Source of the DNA: a virus
DNA: 37,684 nucleotides
Strand: one strand, 5' to 3'
IMG/VR virus record: IMGVR_UViG_3300043773_001164
Coordinates: 1 to 37,684 of that record
The stretch's first letter is position 1. Each line of letters starts with the position of its first letter. The notes below the pieces were generated by a model. The model did not search any database, had not been told where the DNA came from, and worked only from the letters and a program-made list of their open reading frames with translations. Shown here one piece after another: positions 25,625 to 31,741 of this stretch. Made by a program: the position numbers and the translations under genes.

Positions 25625-25639
25625 AAATAGCAGAAATAC

Positions 25640-25648
25640 TTATCCACA
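25640..25648 (+). promoter_or_regulatory. Perfect DnaA-box match upstream of RNR
   Basis: TTATCCACA, identical to the strongest E. coli DnaA box, in the 112-nt gap before the RNR gene. A 9/10 inverted repeat (GCAGAAATAC 25630-25639, GTGTTTCTGC 25674-25683) frames it. A single box can occur by chance. Confidence 0.35.
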
Positions 25649-25695
25649 ATCGACAAATCCCTTGCACGAATGAGTGTTTCTGCGTATCCTTTGGT

Positions 25696-25702
25696 CTAAA
25701 TA
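25696..25702 (+). promoter_or_regulatory. Late-promoter-like CTAAATA element before RNR
   Basis: CTAAATA 34 nt before the RNR ATG, leaving about 28 nt of leader with a normal ribosome site. Confidence 0.5.
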
Positions 25703-25736
25703 CACTCACCAAACAAGACACAACAAGGAGAAGAAA

Positions 25737-27659
25737 ATGAGTGAACACGGACTTCCCACGCCTTACCAGCATTTCATCCATCTTTCAAGATATTCAAGAT
25801 GGCTTGAATCGGAGAACCGCAGAGAGACATGGGAAGAAACGGTGGCTCGTTACTTCGACTTCTTTGACAAGCACCTTGGCAGCAAGATCACCAAGGAGCA
25901 TCGCAAGGAACTTGAGACTGCCGTTCTGAACCTTGAGGTGATGCCTTCCATGCGGGCATTGATGACCGCCGGTCCTGCTCTTGAGCGTTGCAATGTAGCG
26001 GGATACAACTGTGCATTCGTGGCAGTCAATCGTGTCCGTGCTTTCGATGAAATCCTCTATGTGCTGATGTGTGGCACGGGAGTGGGCTTCAGCGTGGAGA
26101 ATCGCTTCGTCTACAAGTTGCCGACCGTTGCCGAGGAATTCTTCCCAAGCGACACCGTGATCGTGGTTGAGGATTCCAAGATCGGATGGGCAAAGGCATT
26201 CAAGGAACTCATCAGCCTGCTGATTGTAGGACAACTTCCCAAGTGGGATGTCTCCAAGGTCCGTTCCAAGGGTGCAAGACTCAAGACATTTGGTGGCCGT
26301 GCAAGCGGTCCCGATCCGCTTGTCGAATTGTTCAAGTTCACATCCGACACCTTCCGTAAGGCAGCAGGCCGCAAGTTGACAACAATTGAATGCCATGACA
26401 TCGTTTGCAAGATCGCGGAGATCGTGGTGGTTGGTGGCGTTCGTCGCTCTGCATTGATCAGCCTGTCTGACCTCAACGATGAGCGGATGCGTAATGCCAA
26501 GGTTGGTCAATGGTGGGTGATCGATCCACAGAGGGCATTGGCAAACAACTCTGCCGTCTACCAAGAGAAGCCCGAGATCGGCACCTTCATGGACGAGTGG
26601 GTTTCTCTGTACAAGTCAAGGAGCGGTGAGCGTGGAATTTTCAATCGCGATGCAGCCAAGAAGCAAGTTTCGAAGTTGGGTGATCGTCGTGATCCAAACT
26701 TTGACTTTGGAACAAACCCATGCTCGGAGATCATCCTGCGTGACCGTGAATTCTGCAACTTGTCCGAAGTGGTGATTCGCAGCACCGACAGCGTGAATGA
26801 CCTGACTCGCAAGGTTCGTCTTGCTGCCATCCTTGGCACATGGCAGGCATCCCTGACCAACTTCCGCTACATCTCAAGCGAGTGGAAGAAGAACTGCGAG
26901 GAGGAGGCTTTGCTTGGGGTTTCGCTCACGGGAATCCTTGACAATTCCCTGCTGCGAAACTACAACAATCTTGATGGACTTCTTGAAACAATGAAGCAAG
27001 TCGCAGTCAAGACAAACGCCGAATGGGCAAAGAAGATCGGCATCAACCCTGCCGCAGCCATCACTTGCGTCAAGCCTTCGGGAACTGTGTCTCAGTTGGT
27101 TGACGCTGCTTCAGGAATCCATGCCCGTCACAGCGAATACTACATTCGCACAGTCCGGGCAGACCGCAAGGATCCGCTGTGTCAGTTCATGATCGACCAA
27201 GGCTTCCCCGCAGAGCCTTGCGTGATGCGTCCTGACCATACGATGGTTTTCTCTTTCCCAATGAAGTCGCCAAAGGGTTCACCTACACGAAACGACATCA
27301 CGGCCATTGAACATCTTGAATTGTGGAAGATGTACCAAGACCATTGGTGTGAACATAAGCCTTCCATCACGATCACGGTTCGTGAGCATGAATGGCTTGA
27401 TGTTGGTGCATGGGTCTACAATCACATTGACAGCATCTCGGGAATTTCGTTCCTACCTCACTCCGATCACAGTTATCAGCAGGCACCATACCAAGACTGC
27501 ACCAAGGAGCAGTACGAGGCCATGGTTGCCAAGATGCCGAAGAATGTCGATTGGAGCCTGCTGTCAAATTACGAGAAGGAAGACAATACCGCAGGGACGC
27601 AGACATTCGCATGTTCTGCGGGTTCGTGTGAGATTGTTGACTTAACACAAGCGAGTTGA
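25737..27659 (+). CDS. nrdJ: Adenosylcobalamin-dependent (class II) ribonucleotide reductase
   Basis: 640 residues from ATG 25737, with ribosome site aaggagaa; the upstream in-frame extension is not used. Reduces ribonucleotides to deoxyribonucleotides for phage DNA synthesis using coenzyme B12. It matches the monomeric class II type (RTPR-like): MPSMRALMTAGPALERCN (69), GYNCAFVAVN with C92, MCGTGVGFSVE (111), the active-site loop NPCSEI (C329, E331), C340 as the likely redox partner, VKPSGTVSQLVDAASGIHAR in the C-terminal half, and the tail thiol pair CSAGSC (C626, C631). No NrdB or activase is needed, and none is nearby. The single chain fits T4-like phages whose hosts have or import B12. 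A terminator-shaped hairpin lies 55 nt past the stop. Confidence 0.92.
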   Translation: MSEHGLPTPYQHFIHLSRYSRWLESENRRETWEETVARYFDFFDKHLGSKITKEHRKELETAVLNLEVMPSMRALMTAGPALERCNVAGYNCAFVAVNRVRAFDEILYVLMCGTGVGFSVENRFVYKLPTVAEEFFPSDTVIVVEDSKIGWAKAFKELISLLIVGQLPKWDVSKVRSKGARLKTFGGRASGPDPLVELFKFTSDTFRKAAGRKLTTIECHDIVCKIAEIVVVGGVRRSALISLSDLNDERMRNAKVGQWWVIDPQRALANNSAVYQEKPEIGTFMDEWVSLYKSRSGERGIFNRDAAKKQVSKLGDRRDPNFDFGTNPCSEIILRDREFCNLSEVVIRSTDSVNDLTRKVRLAAILGTWQASLTNFRYISSEWKKNCEEEALLGVSLTGILDNSLLRNYNNLDGLLETMKQVAVKTNAEWAKKIGINPAAAITCVKPSGTVSQLVDAASGIHARHSEYYIRTVRADRKDPLCQFMIDQGFPAEPCVMRPDHTMVFSFPMKSPKGSPTRNDITAIEHLELWKMYQDHWCEHKPSITITVREHEWLDVGAWVYNHIDSISGISFLPHSDHSYQQAPYQDCTKEQYEAMVAKMPKNVDWSLLSNYEKEDNTAGTQTFACSAGSCEIVDLTQAS

Positions 27660-27666
27660 ATAAATA
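27659..27666 (+). promoter_or_regulatory. Late-promoter-like AATAAATA element
   Basis: AATAAATA, one base from T4 TATAAATA, overlapping the RNR stop codon and 8 nt before the GTG at 27675; no Shine-Dalgarno between. Confidence 0.45.
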
Positions 27667-27674
27667 CTCCTGCT

Positions 27675-28250
27675 GTGAAGATAGCAGGAATCGATTACTC
27701 ACTCTGCTCCCCTGCCGTCACCGTTCATAGCGGTGACGGCTTTTCTTTGGAGCAATGCAAGTCCCACTTTCTGACGGACACGAAGAAACACGCCACCATG
27801 TACATGTCAACAGGACTGCATTGCCGTGGGTGGGACTATCCGCAATGGTCGATGCCTGAGTTTGGGCGAGGGGAAGATAGGTACGACAAGATATCCGATT
27901 GGACAATGAACCTTATCTCCGACTGCGATCTTGTCTACATTGAAGACTATGCCCTAGGTGCCAAGGGAAAGGTTTTTAACCTTGGCGAGAATTGTGGATT
28001 GTTGAAATGGAAAATGTGGAAAGCGGGAATAGGCTTTCATCTCGTTGGTCCCACGGTAGTGAAGAAGTTCGCAAGTGGCAAGGGAAATGCCGACAAGGAC
28101 AAGATGTATGAGGCATTCCTAAAAGAAACAGGGGCTGACATCCGAAAGGAAATCAGCCCCGAGTCCAAGAAGGTTACGAGTCCCGTGTCTGATATCGTGG
28201 ACTCTTACTTTATCTGCAAGTACGCTTACAGTTCGCTTGCAAGCATCTGA
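27675..28250 (+). CDS. RuvC-like Holliday junction resolvase
   Basis: 191 residues, GTG start without a ribosome site. RNase H-like fold of the RuvC type: MKIAGIDYSLCSPAVTV with D7, VYIEDYALGAKGKV with E90, GENCGLLKWKMWKAG, the VVKKFASGKGNADKDKMYEA segment, and SDIVDS (D173, D176) as the C-terminal acidic pair. Such enzymes in T4-like phages resolve recombination or packaging intermediates, in place of T4 gp49 (endonuclease VII). A perfect terminator-shaped hairpin falls at codons 14-22. The 3' end overlaps a small gene on the other strand. Confidence 0.78.
   Translation: MKIAGIDYSLCSPAVTVHSGDGFSLEQCKSHFLTDTKKHATMYMSTGLHCRGWDYPQWSMPEFGRGEDRYDKISDWTMNLISDCDLVYIEDYALGAKGKVFNLGENCGLLKWKMWKAGIGFHLVGPTVVKKFASGKGNADKDKMYEAFLKETGADIRKEISPESKKVTSPVSDIVDSYFICKYAYSSLASI
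27714..27744 (+). terminator. Intrinsic-terminator-shaped hairpin inside the resolvase gene
   Basis: GCCGTCACCG, loop ttcatag, CGGTGACGGC (10 perfect pairs) followed directly by TTTT. It lies 55 nt after the RNR stop and inside the resolvase reading frame. Confidence 0.7.
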
Positions 28251-28426
28251 CTGCGTAAGCGCCTGTGCGCCCGTGTGCCCGTACACCCCCACTCGGGCGG
28301 GAGCGCACACGCCCATGCGCCCGTGTGCGTGAGGCGTTCGGTTTGATAGGGAATCTCCTCATGGACATCCCCCATGTCATCATCAAAATCGTCTTCTTGC
28401 GGACGGGTTCTTGGATCAGCGGCCAC
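28226..28426 (-). CDS. Small protein with acidic patch, 66 aa
   Basis: GTG start at 28426 with a strong ribosome site (aaaggagaag, 8 nt upstream), overlapping the stop of the preceding small gene. The first half looks real (ADPRTRPQEDDFDDDMGDVH, EEIPYQTERLTH). The second half runs through the GC-rich inverted-repeat region and 25 nt into the resolvase gene on the other strand, so the true C-terminus may be fortuitous read-through into a termination region. No function recognised. Confidence 0.5.
   Translation of the reverse strand: MAADPRTRPQEDDFDDDMGDVHEEIPYQTERLTHTGAWACALPPEWGCTGTRAHRRLRSQMLASEL
28266..28329. terminator. GC-rich repeat/hairpin zone between convergent genes
   Basis: Two exact copies of TGCGCCCGTGTGC (28266-28278, 28316-28328) lie 50 bp apart with CGCACACG (304-311 of this kb) between. 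That arm can pair with CGTGTGCG at 28322-28329 or with the first repeat, giving alternative hairpins. The location after the plus-strand resolvase and at the end of the minus-strand block suggests bidirectional termination; no U-tract is present. Confidence 0.5.
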
Positions 28427-28592
28427 GATGGAACTTCTCCTTTGTTTCGAAAAAGAAATCGTCATCTTCATAATCATCCTGCGAGAAAGCATCATTCAGG
28501 TTTCTGTGATGCTTCAAAATCTTCTTGTGGTGAGTGTCGCTGCGGCGACTAGAACTGCGCTCCAATGCGCCATTGTCCTTTTCCTGACTCAT
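28416..28592 (-). CDS. Small charged protein, 58 aa
   Basis: ATG at 28592 in an ATGA overlap with the DUF6433 stop. It reads MSQEKDNGALERSSSRRSDT, then HHKKILKHHRNLNDAF, SQDDYEDDDFFFETKEKFHR and GR-stop. A basic His/Lys-rich centre is followed by an acidic aromatic patch. The tight overlaps at both ends and the SD for the next gene lying in its last codons support it as a real gene. Function unknown. Confidence 0.65.
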   Translation of the reverse strand: MSQEKDNGALERSSSRRSDTHHKKILKHHRNLNDAFSQDDYEDDDFFFETKEKFHRGR

Positions 28593-29011
28593 GTCTTTAC
28601 TGCCTTTATGGGAATTAGATTTGGGAAAGCGATGTCCACAACCTCCCGTGGAAGGCCAGGAATTTCCCCTTCGATCATCTGCTCAATGGTCTTTGCCTCT
28701 GAAGGATGGACCGACTCAAGCAGTTGAATCAGAAGTTCGTTCTTGCGCTTCTCGGTGACTGGATTGTCCTTTTGAAAGACATACAGTCTTCGATACTCAA
28801 TCATGAGATTGGTAAACGCAAGTCCCTCGGGTGCAGGATCGGGCGTGTATGCGGGTGCCTTTTCGCAGTACCAAGTCACCTTCGGATCATATGTGTACTT
28901 CAGTACTTCTTGCAAGGCAGGCGATCCATGCGCCCGCAGGATGTTGGCCTTGTCTCTGTTTGACCCCTGCGATGCAGCCTTTGTCAGTATCTCCGAAATC
29001 AGTAGTTGCAT
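28589..29011 (-). CDS. DUF6433-type conserved phage protein, 140 aa
   Basis: It starts MQLLISEILTKAASQGSNRD (compare MKLLISEIL in T4-like phage homologues), continues KANILRAHGSPALQEVLKYT, has APAYTPDPAPEG and EYRRLYVFQKDN, then LLIQLLESVHPSEAKTIEQM and VVDIAFPNL. This is the layout of DUF6433, a family confined largely to T4-like phages, of unknown function. Ribosome site aaggagc and a CTAAATA element lie upstream on this strand. Confidence 0.82.
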   Translation of the reverse strand: MQLLISEILTKAASQGSNRDKANILRAHGSPALQEVLKYTYDPKVTWYCEKAPAYTPDPAPEGLAFTNLMIEYRRLYVFQKDNPVTEKRKNELLIQLLESVHPSEAKTIEQMIEGEIPGLPREVVDIAFPNLIPIKAVKT

Positions 29012-29031
29012 GGTAAATGCTCCTTCGTCCT

Positions 29032-29038
29032 TATTTAG
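29032..29038 (-). promoter_or_regulatory. Late-promoter-like CTAAATA element, minus strand
   Basis: CTAAATA on the minus strand 20 nt before the DUF6433 ATG, overlapping the stop codon of the upstream gene, as at 16612. Confidence 0.5.
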
Positions 29039-30177
29039 TAGACGGCAAGGATAATTGTGTCGGCATTTACCCTGCCGCTTGCTTCTTTTTCCACGGTATT
29101 TGAAAGACCGATGGCATTCTTAACAGAGCGAATTCCCCCATCCTCACGGACTGCCTTCAGGAGGGGGTCTGGCTTACGCAGCCGCTTGGATTTGGACTTG
29201 TCGGCATCAAATCCGATGACCGTAGTTCCCTTGATGGAAAGCCCCGTCTTGGTGGATGCCTCAAGGATGGTACAAGTCTTGGTCTTCGTGTTGAACAGAA
29301 TGGCTTTCTCTGCCCCGACGATCTTTGTTGGATGCACGGACTTGATCTTCCAAGTCTCGTCTTCCTTCTTGTATTTCAGGTTCTTGACCACCTTGACCGG
29401 ATCCTTCGGTCTGCGACGGCGAGGCTGTCTCAACTTCTTGGAAATCTCAACCTGATGTTGGCAGGCTTCGATGAGGCAATTGAGCCACTTGTGGTATTCC
29501 TTCAACTGCTTCTTGGTGTACAGCGAATAGGCTTCCTTCAACTGCTCGTCGGCCTTGCCCCCAAGAAGGGTTTCGATTGGATCAAGCCGCCGCCGAAACC
29601 ACTCTGCGATTCGGGTTGCCTGAATACCACGAATATTTCTTTTCCGAATGTAATCGGCAATGACATTGCATCCATTCTTTGGATTCGTACTGCCGCCGAT
29701 AAAGAACTGATCTTCAAACTGTTCAAGTTCACCAATGAGAATTGAAACTTGCTCACGGATGCGATCTTGAATATTGGGAAGCCCTTCCACCTTCTCCACC
29801 TCACGGATGGACTTGCCCTTCTCCGCAAGGTGCCTAATCGCCTTCAGGAGCCGTTCCTTGCGTACCTCGGGCAAAGGTGCCCCTAGACTCAGGAGCCTCG
29901 CCAGAACGCCTACAATGCATCCGGGTTCATGTGGGGCCACCTCATCGGGAGTGGTCGTAGTCTGCCCTGTACGGGCGACTGCCTTAATTTCAGAATCCCC
30001 GAAGTTATTGGCCTTCATGAATTCTAAAATCCACTTCCGATGGTCGTTGTCATCGGACATATGGTGATACCAATTTTCAGCCCGTGCCAAGGCACAAGCC
30101 CGTTCCACGGGATCTTTTGAAATTTCGTCCCATTGGGGTTCGGTTCCCCAATGAACCTGTTCGGCTTTCGTTGCCAT
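29035..30177 (-). CDS. Conserved T4-like phage protein, 380 aa
   Basis: ATG 30177 chosen (MATKAEQVHWGTEPQWDEIS); the frame is open 34 codons further, but that stretch holds promoter elements. N-terminus: aromatic/acidic (ALARAENWYHHMSDDNDHRK). Centre: helical (CNVIADYIRKRNIRGIQATR). The segment from about residue 205 on (YTKKQLKEYHKWLNCLIEAC, RQPRRRRPKDPVKVVKNLKY, WKIKSVHPTKIVGAEKAILF, TKTGLSIKGTTVIGFD, SKSKRLRKPDPLLKAV) is a domain I know from T4-like phage hypothetical proteins (KLKY..ED..WKL.S..P..IVGA...W.YN.KTR). Function unknown; the Arg/Lys-rich stretch suggests nucleic-acid contact. Confidence 0.78.
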   Translation of the reverse strand: MATKAEQVHWGTEPQWDEISKDPVERACALARAENWYHHMSDDNDHRKWILEFMKANNFGDSEIKAVARTGQTTTTPDEVAPHEPGCIVGVLARLLSLGAPLPEVRKERLLKAIRHLAEKGKSIREVEKVEGLPNIQDRIREQVSILIGELEQFEDQFFIGGSTNPKNGCNVIADYIRKRNIRGIQATRIAEWFRRRLDPIETLLGGKADEQLKEAYSLYTKKQLKEYHKWLNCLIEACQHQVEISKKLRQPRRRRPKDPVKVVKNLKYKKEDETWKIKSVHPTKIVGAEKAILFNTKTKTCTILEASTKTGLSIKGTTVIGFDADKSKSKRLRKPDPLLKAVREDGGIRSVKNAIGLSNTVEKEASGRVNADTIILAVY

Positions 30178-30184
30178 GTGGGAT

Positions 30185-30212
30185 ATCTTATCGTCTGCTA
30201 TTTTGATGTCAA
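30185..30212 (-). promoter_or_regulatory. Sigma70-like promoter, minus strand
   Basis: On the minus strand: TTGACA, 16 nt, TAAGAT. The -10 lies only 7 nt before the chosen ATG (30177), so a transcript from it would be nearly leaderless. It is divergent to the next entry. Confidence 0.35.
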
Positions 30213-30226
30213 GCCCTATTTGGGTA

Positions 30227-30254
30227 TTGACATGGATTGGTTTGCTGTTATACT
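30227..30254 (+). promoter_or_regulatory. Sigma70-like promoter with extended -10
   Basis: TTGACA, 16 nt, TATACT, with TG one base before the -10. Same spacing and -10 as the site upstream of gp32. Expected transcript start about 30261, giving a leader of about 60 nt before 30320. Confidence 0.6.
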
Positions 30255-30272
30255 TATGCAAGCACCGAAGAA

Positions 30273-30291
30273 ATCCCAAAAGGTTTGGGAT
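30273..30291 (+). promoter_or_regulatory. Perfect hairpin in the 30320 leader
   Basis: ATCCCAAA-agg-TTTGGGAT, an 8-bp perfect inverted repeat with a 3-nt loop, about 12 nt into the predicted transcript. It could be an operator or a 5' mRNA stabiliser. Confidence 0.5.
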
Positions 30292-30319
30292 CGATGCAGT
30301 TCATCTACAAAGGTGAATC

Positions 30320-30550
30320 ATGTCAGAGAAGCACGATACGAAGACGCACTCCCGCAAGCCGCAGAAGGTTTGGGTGCAGTCCCTGAACAAGGTCGGACAA
30401 GTCAAGAAGGTTGAGCGTGATCCCGTGTGGGGTTCGCAGTATCTCGTCAGCGTCTACTCTCCTGAGTGGATCGGTGACACCCATCCCTATGAACACTTTT
30501 GGGTCAAGGAGGATGATGTGTTGCCCGTGAAGGAGAGGGAGGAAGCCTGA
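30320..30550 (+). CDS. Small hypothetical protein, 76 aa
   Basis: ATG 30320 with ribosome site aaaggtga. Basic N-terminus (MSEKHDTKTHSRKPQKVWVQ), a compact beta-like centre (VGQVKKVERDPVWGSQYLVS, VYSPEWIGDTHPYEHFWVKE) and an acidic end. The centre is reminiscent of small SH3/KOW-type domains, but I cannot assign it. First gene after a sigma70-like promoter, so probably expressed early. One base separates it from the acidic gene. Confidence 0.72.
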   Translation: MSEKHDTKTHSRKPQKVWVQSLNKVGQVKKVERDPVWGSQYLVSVYSPEWIGDTHPYEHFWVKEDDVLPVKEREEA

Positions 30551-30551
30551 G

Positions 30552-30779
30552 ATGCGAATGAGCAAGTACGATCTCCCCACGGACGAGATTGACATTCTTG
30601 CCCTTGATGCCTCCGATCCCTCCAACTATGAGGAGGAAGACGAGGATGAGTCGTGGGACGAGGAAGACGATCTTCCTGAATGGGATGATGAAGAAGAGGA
30701 TGAGGACGGTGAAGGCGAAGCGGATGTTGAGGAAGACGAAGACGAGGATTGGGCGAACACCGAAGACGAAGACTTCTGA
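30552..30779 (+). CDS. Extremely acidic small protein, 75 aa
   Basis: ATG 30552 (or 30558, MSKYDLPTDE). After a short start (KYDLPTDEIDILALDASDPS) almost every residue is Asp or Glu, with scattered Trp (SWDEEDDLPEW, EDWANTEDEDF); more than half the protein is acidic, with almost no basic residue. Such proteins can mimic DNA (anti-restriction or anti-repressor proteins) or chaperone basic proteins. That is inference; no named family recognised. Codon choice alternates gag/gaa/gac/gat, so it is not a simple nucleotide repeat. A hairpin and tRNA-Glu follow. Confidence 0.72.
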   Translation: MRMSKYDLPTDEIDILALDASDPSNYEEEDEDESWDEEDDLPEWDDEEEDEDGEGEADVEEDEDEDWANTEDEDF

Positions 30780-30797
30780 ATAAATCCACCTTGGCTT

Positions 30798-30817
30798 GGG
30801 GATGATCGACCATCCCC
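30798..30817 (+). terminator. Hairpin before tRNA-Glu
   Basis: GGGGATG-atcgac-CATCCCC then ttct, 4 nt before the tRNA. It may terminate the acidic-gene transcript or guide tRNA 5' processing. Confidence 0.5.
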
Positions 30818-30821
30818 TTCT

Positions 30822-30895
30822 GGCCCCATCGTCTAGTTGGTCTAGGACACCTCCCTTTCACGGAGATAACAGGGGTTCGAATCCCCTTGGGGTCA
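30822..30895 (+). tRNA. tRNA-Glu (UUC)
   Basis: Full cloverleaf: acceptor GGCCCCA/TGGGGTC (one G-T pair), D arm TCGTCTAGTTGGTCTAGGA, anticodon arm CTCC-CTTTCAC-GGAG with anticodon TTC, T arm GGGGTTCGAATCCCC, discriminator A. The 3' CCA is not encoded, so host CCA-adding enzyme is needed. The acidic gene just upstream uses many Glu codons. Confidence 0.93.
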
Positions 30896-30915
30896 CTTAT
30901 GCTACAATCAACGCA

Positions 30916-31497
30916 ATGAACATCTTTTACCTACACGAATATCCTGACAAGTGCGCCCAAATGCATTGCAACAAGCATGTGGTCAAGATGGTTCTTGAAT
31001 ACACGCAGTTGCTTTCCACGGCACATCGCTTGTTGGATGGCAAGCAATCAATCGTAAAGATAAATGGCAGGAACATGAAGCGTTGGACGCTTGAAAACAA
31101 TGTTCTGAACGAACGGCTGTTTCTCGCTTCCCATGTCAACCATCCATGTGCTGTTTGGGCACGGGAAACCCAAGACCAATACCTGTGGCTGCACAGACTC
31201 CTGACGCACTTGCTCAAGGAATACTCCTTTCGCTACGGCAAGACTCATTCCGTACAGAACCGCTGTTGGGATGATTTGCGTAAGCATCCATTTGCGCTCA
31301 ACAGCAAGCGTGGGTGGCGTGAGCCTCCACAAGCCATGCCCGATGATTTCAAAGTTCATGGGAACTCCGTGCTTGCATATCGCAAGTACTATGTCGGTGC
31401 AAAGTCAAAGTTAGCCAAGTGGTCAGTCCGTCCTGCACCCGATTGGTGGTCGCTAAATATCCTTACACAGAAGGAGAACACTAATGCCGTTCTATGA
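30916..31497 (+). CDS. Conserved phage protein of the FYLHE-CAQMHCNKHVVK family, 193 aa
   Basis: ATG 30916 chosen, where homology begins; the open frame upstream covers the tRNA. MNIFYLHEYPDKCAQMHCNK, HVVKMVLEYTQLLSTAHRLL, then SHVNHPCAVWARETQDQYLW, HLLKEYSFRYGKTHS, PPQAMPDDFKVHGNSVLAYR and KYYVGAKSK. This His/Cys-rich family is common in phages and some bacteria (the pattern CA..H.DKHVVKM..E..Q.LS.AH). Some relatives are likened to pyrimidine-dimer glycosylases, but no role is proven. Overlaps the FmdB-like gene by 14 nt. Confidence 0.8.
   Translation: MNIFYLHEYPDKCAQMHCNKHVVKMVLEYTQLLSTAHRLLDGKQSIVKINGRNMKRWTLENNVLNERLFLASHVNHPCAVWARETQDQYLWLHRLLTHLLKEYSFRYGKTHSVQNRCWDDLRKHPFALNSKRGWREPPQAMPDDFKVHGNSVLAYRKYYVGAKSKLAKWSVRPAPDWWSLNILTQKENTNAVL
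31453..31459 (+). promoter_or_regulatory. CTAAATA element within a coding end
   Basis: CTAAATA 24 nt before the FmdB-like ATG, inside the last codons of the upstream gene. May be functional or a codon coincidence. Confidence 0.3.
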
Positions 31498-31741
31498 CTA
31501 CAAGTGTAAGGGGTGCGATCATGCATTTGAAGAGATGCTTCGGATGGCTGACATCGACAAGCCAACCAAGAAGAAGTGTCCCAAGTGCGGAAAGAAGAAA
31601 GTGGAAATCGTGGTGGGAACACCCGCAGTATGCGATCCCGTTCGCATTGGCGTTCGCCGTCCCGACCAAGGGTGGAAGGAAGTGATGGCAAAGGTCAAGG
31701 AAGCACACCCAAGATACAACATGAAGGGCAGACTAGGATGA
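31484..31741 (+). CDS. FmdB-type zinc-ribbon protein, 85 aa
   Basis: MPFYDYKCKGCDHAFEEMLR is the classic FmdB/CxxC_CxxC_SSSS start. Zinc ligands C8, C11, C32 and C35 (KCPKCGKKK). The C-terminal 40 residues (GVRRPDQGWKEVMAKVKEAH) are phage-specific. FmdB proteins are called putative regulators in bacteria; in T4-like phages the role is unknown. Ribosome site aaggag. ATGA overlap with the nuclease gene. Confidence 0.85.
   Translation: MPFYDYKCKGCDHAFEEMLRMADIDKPTKKKCPKCGKKKVEIVVGTPAVCDPVRIGVRRPDQGWKEVMAKVKEAHPRYNMKGRLG

Noticed and set aside
30796-30915. Longer start of the 193-aa protein
   Set aside because: The extension translates the tRNA-Glu; homology starts at MNIFYLHE.
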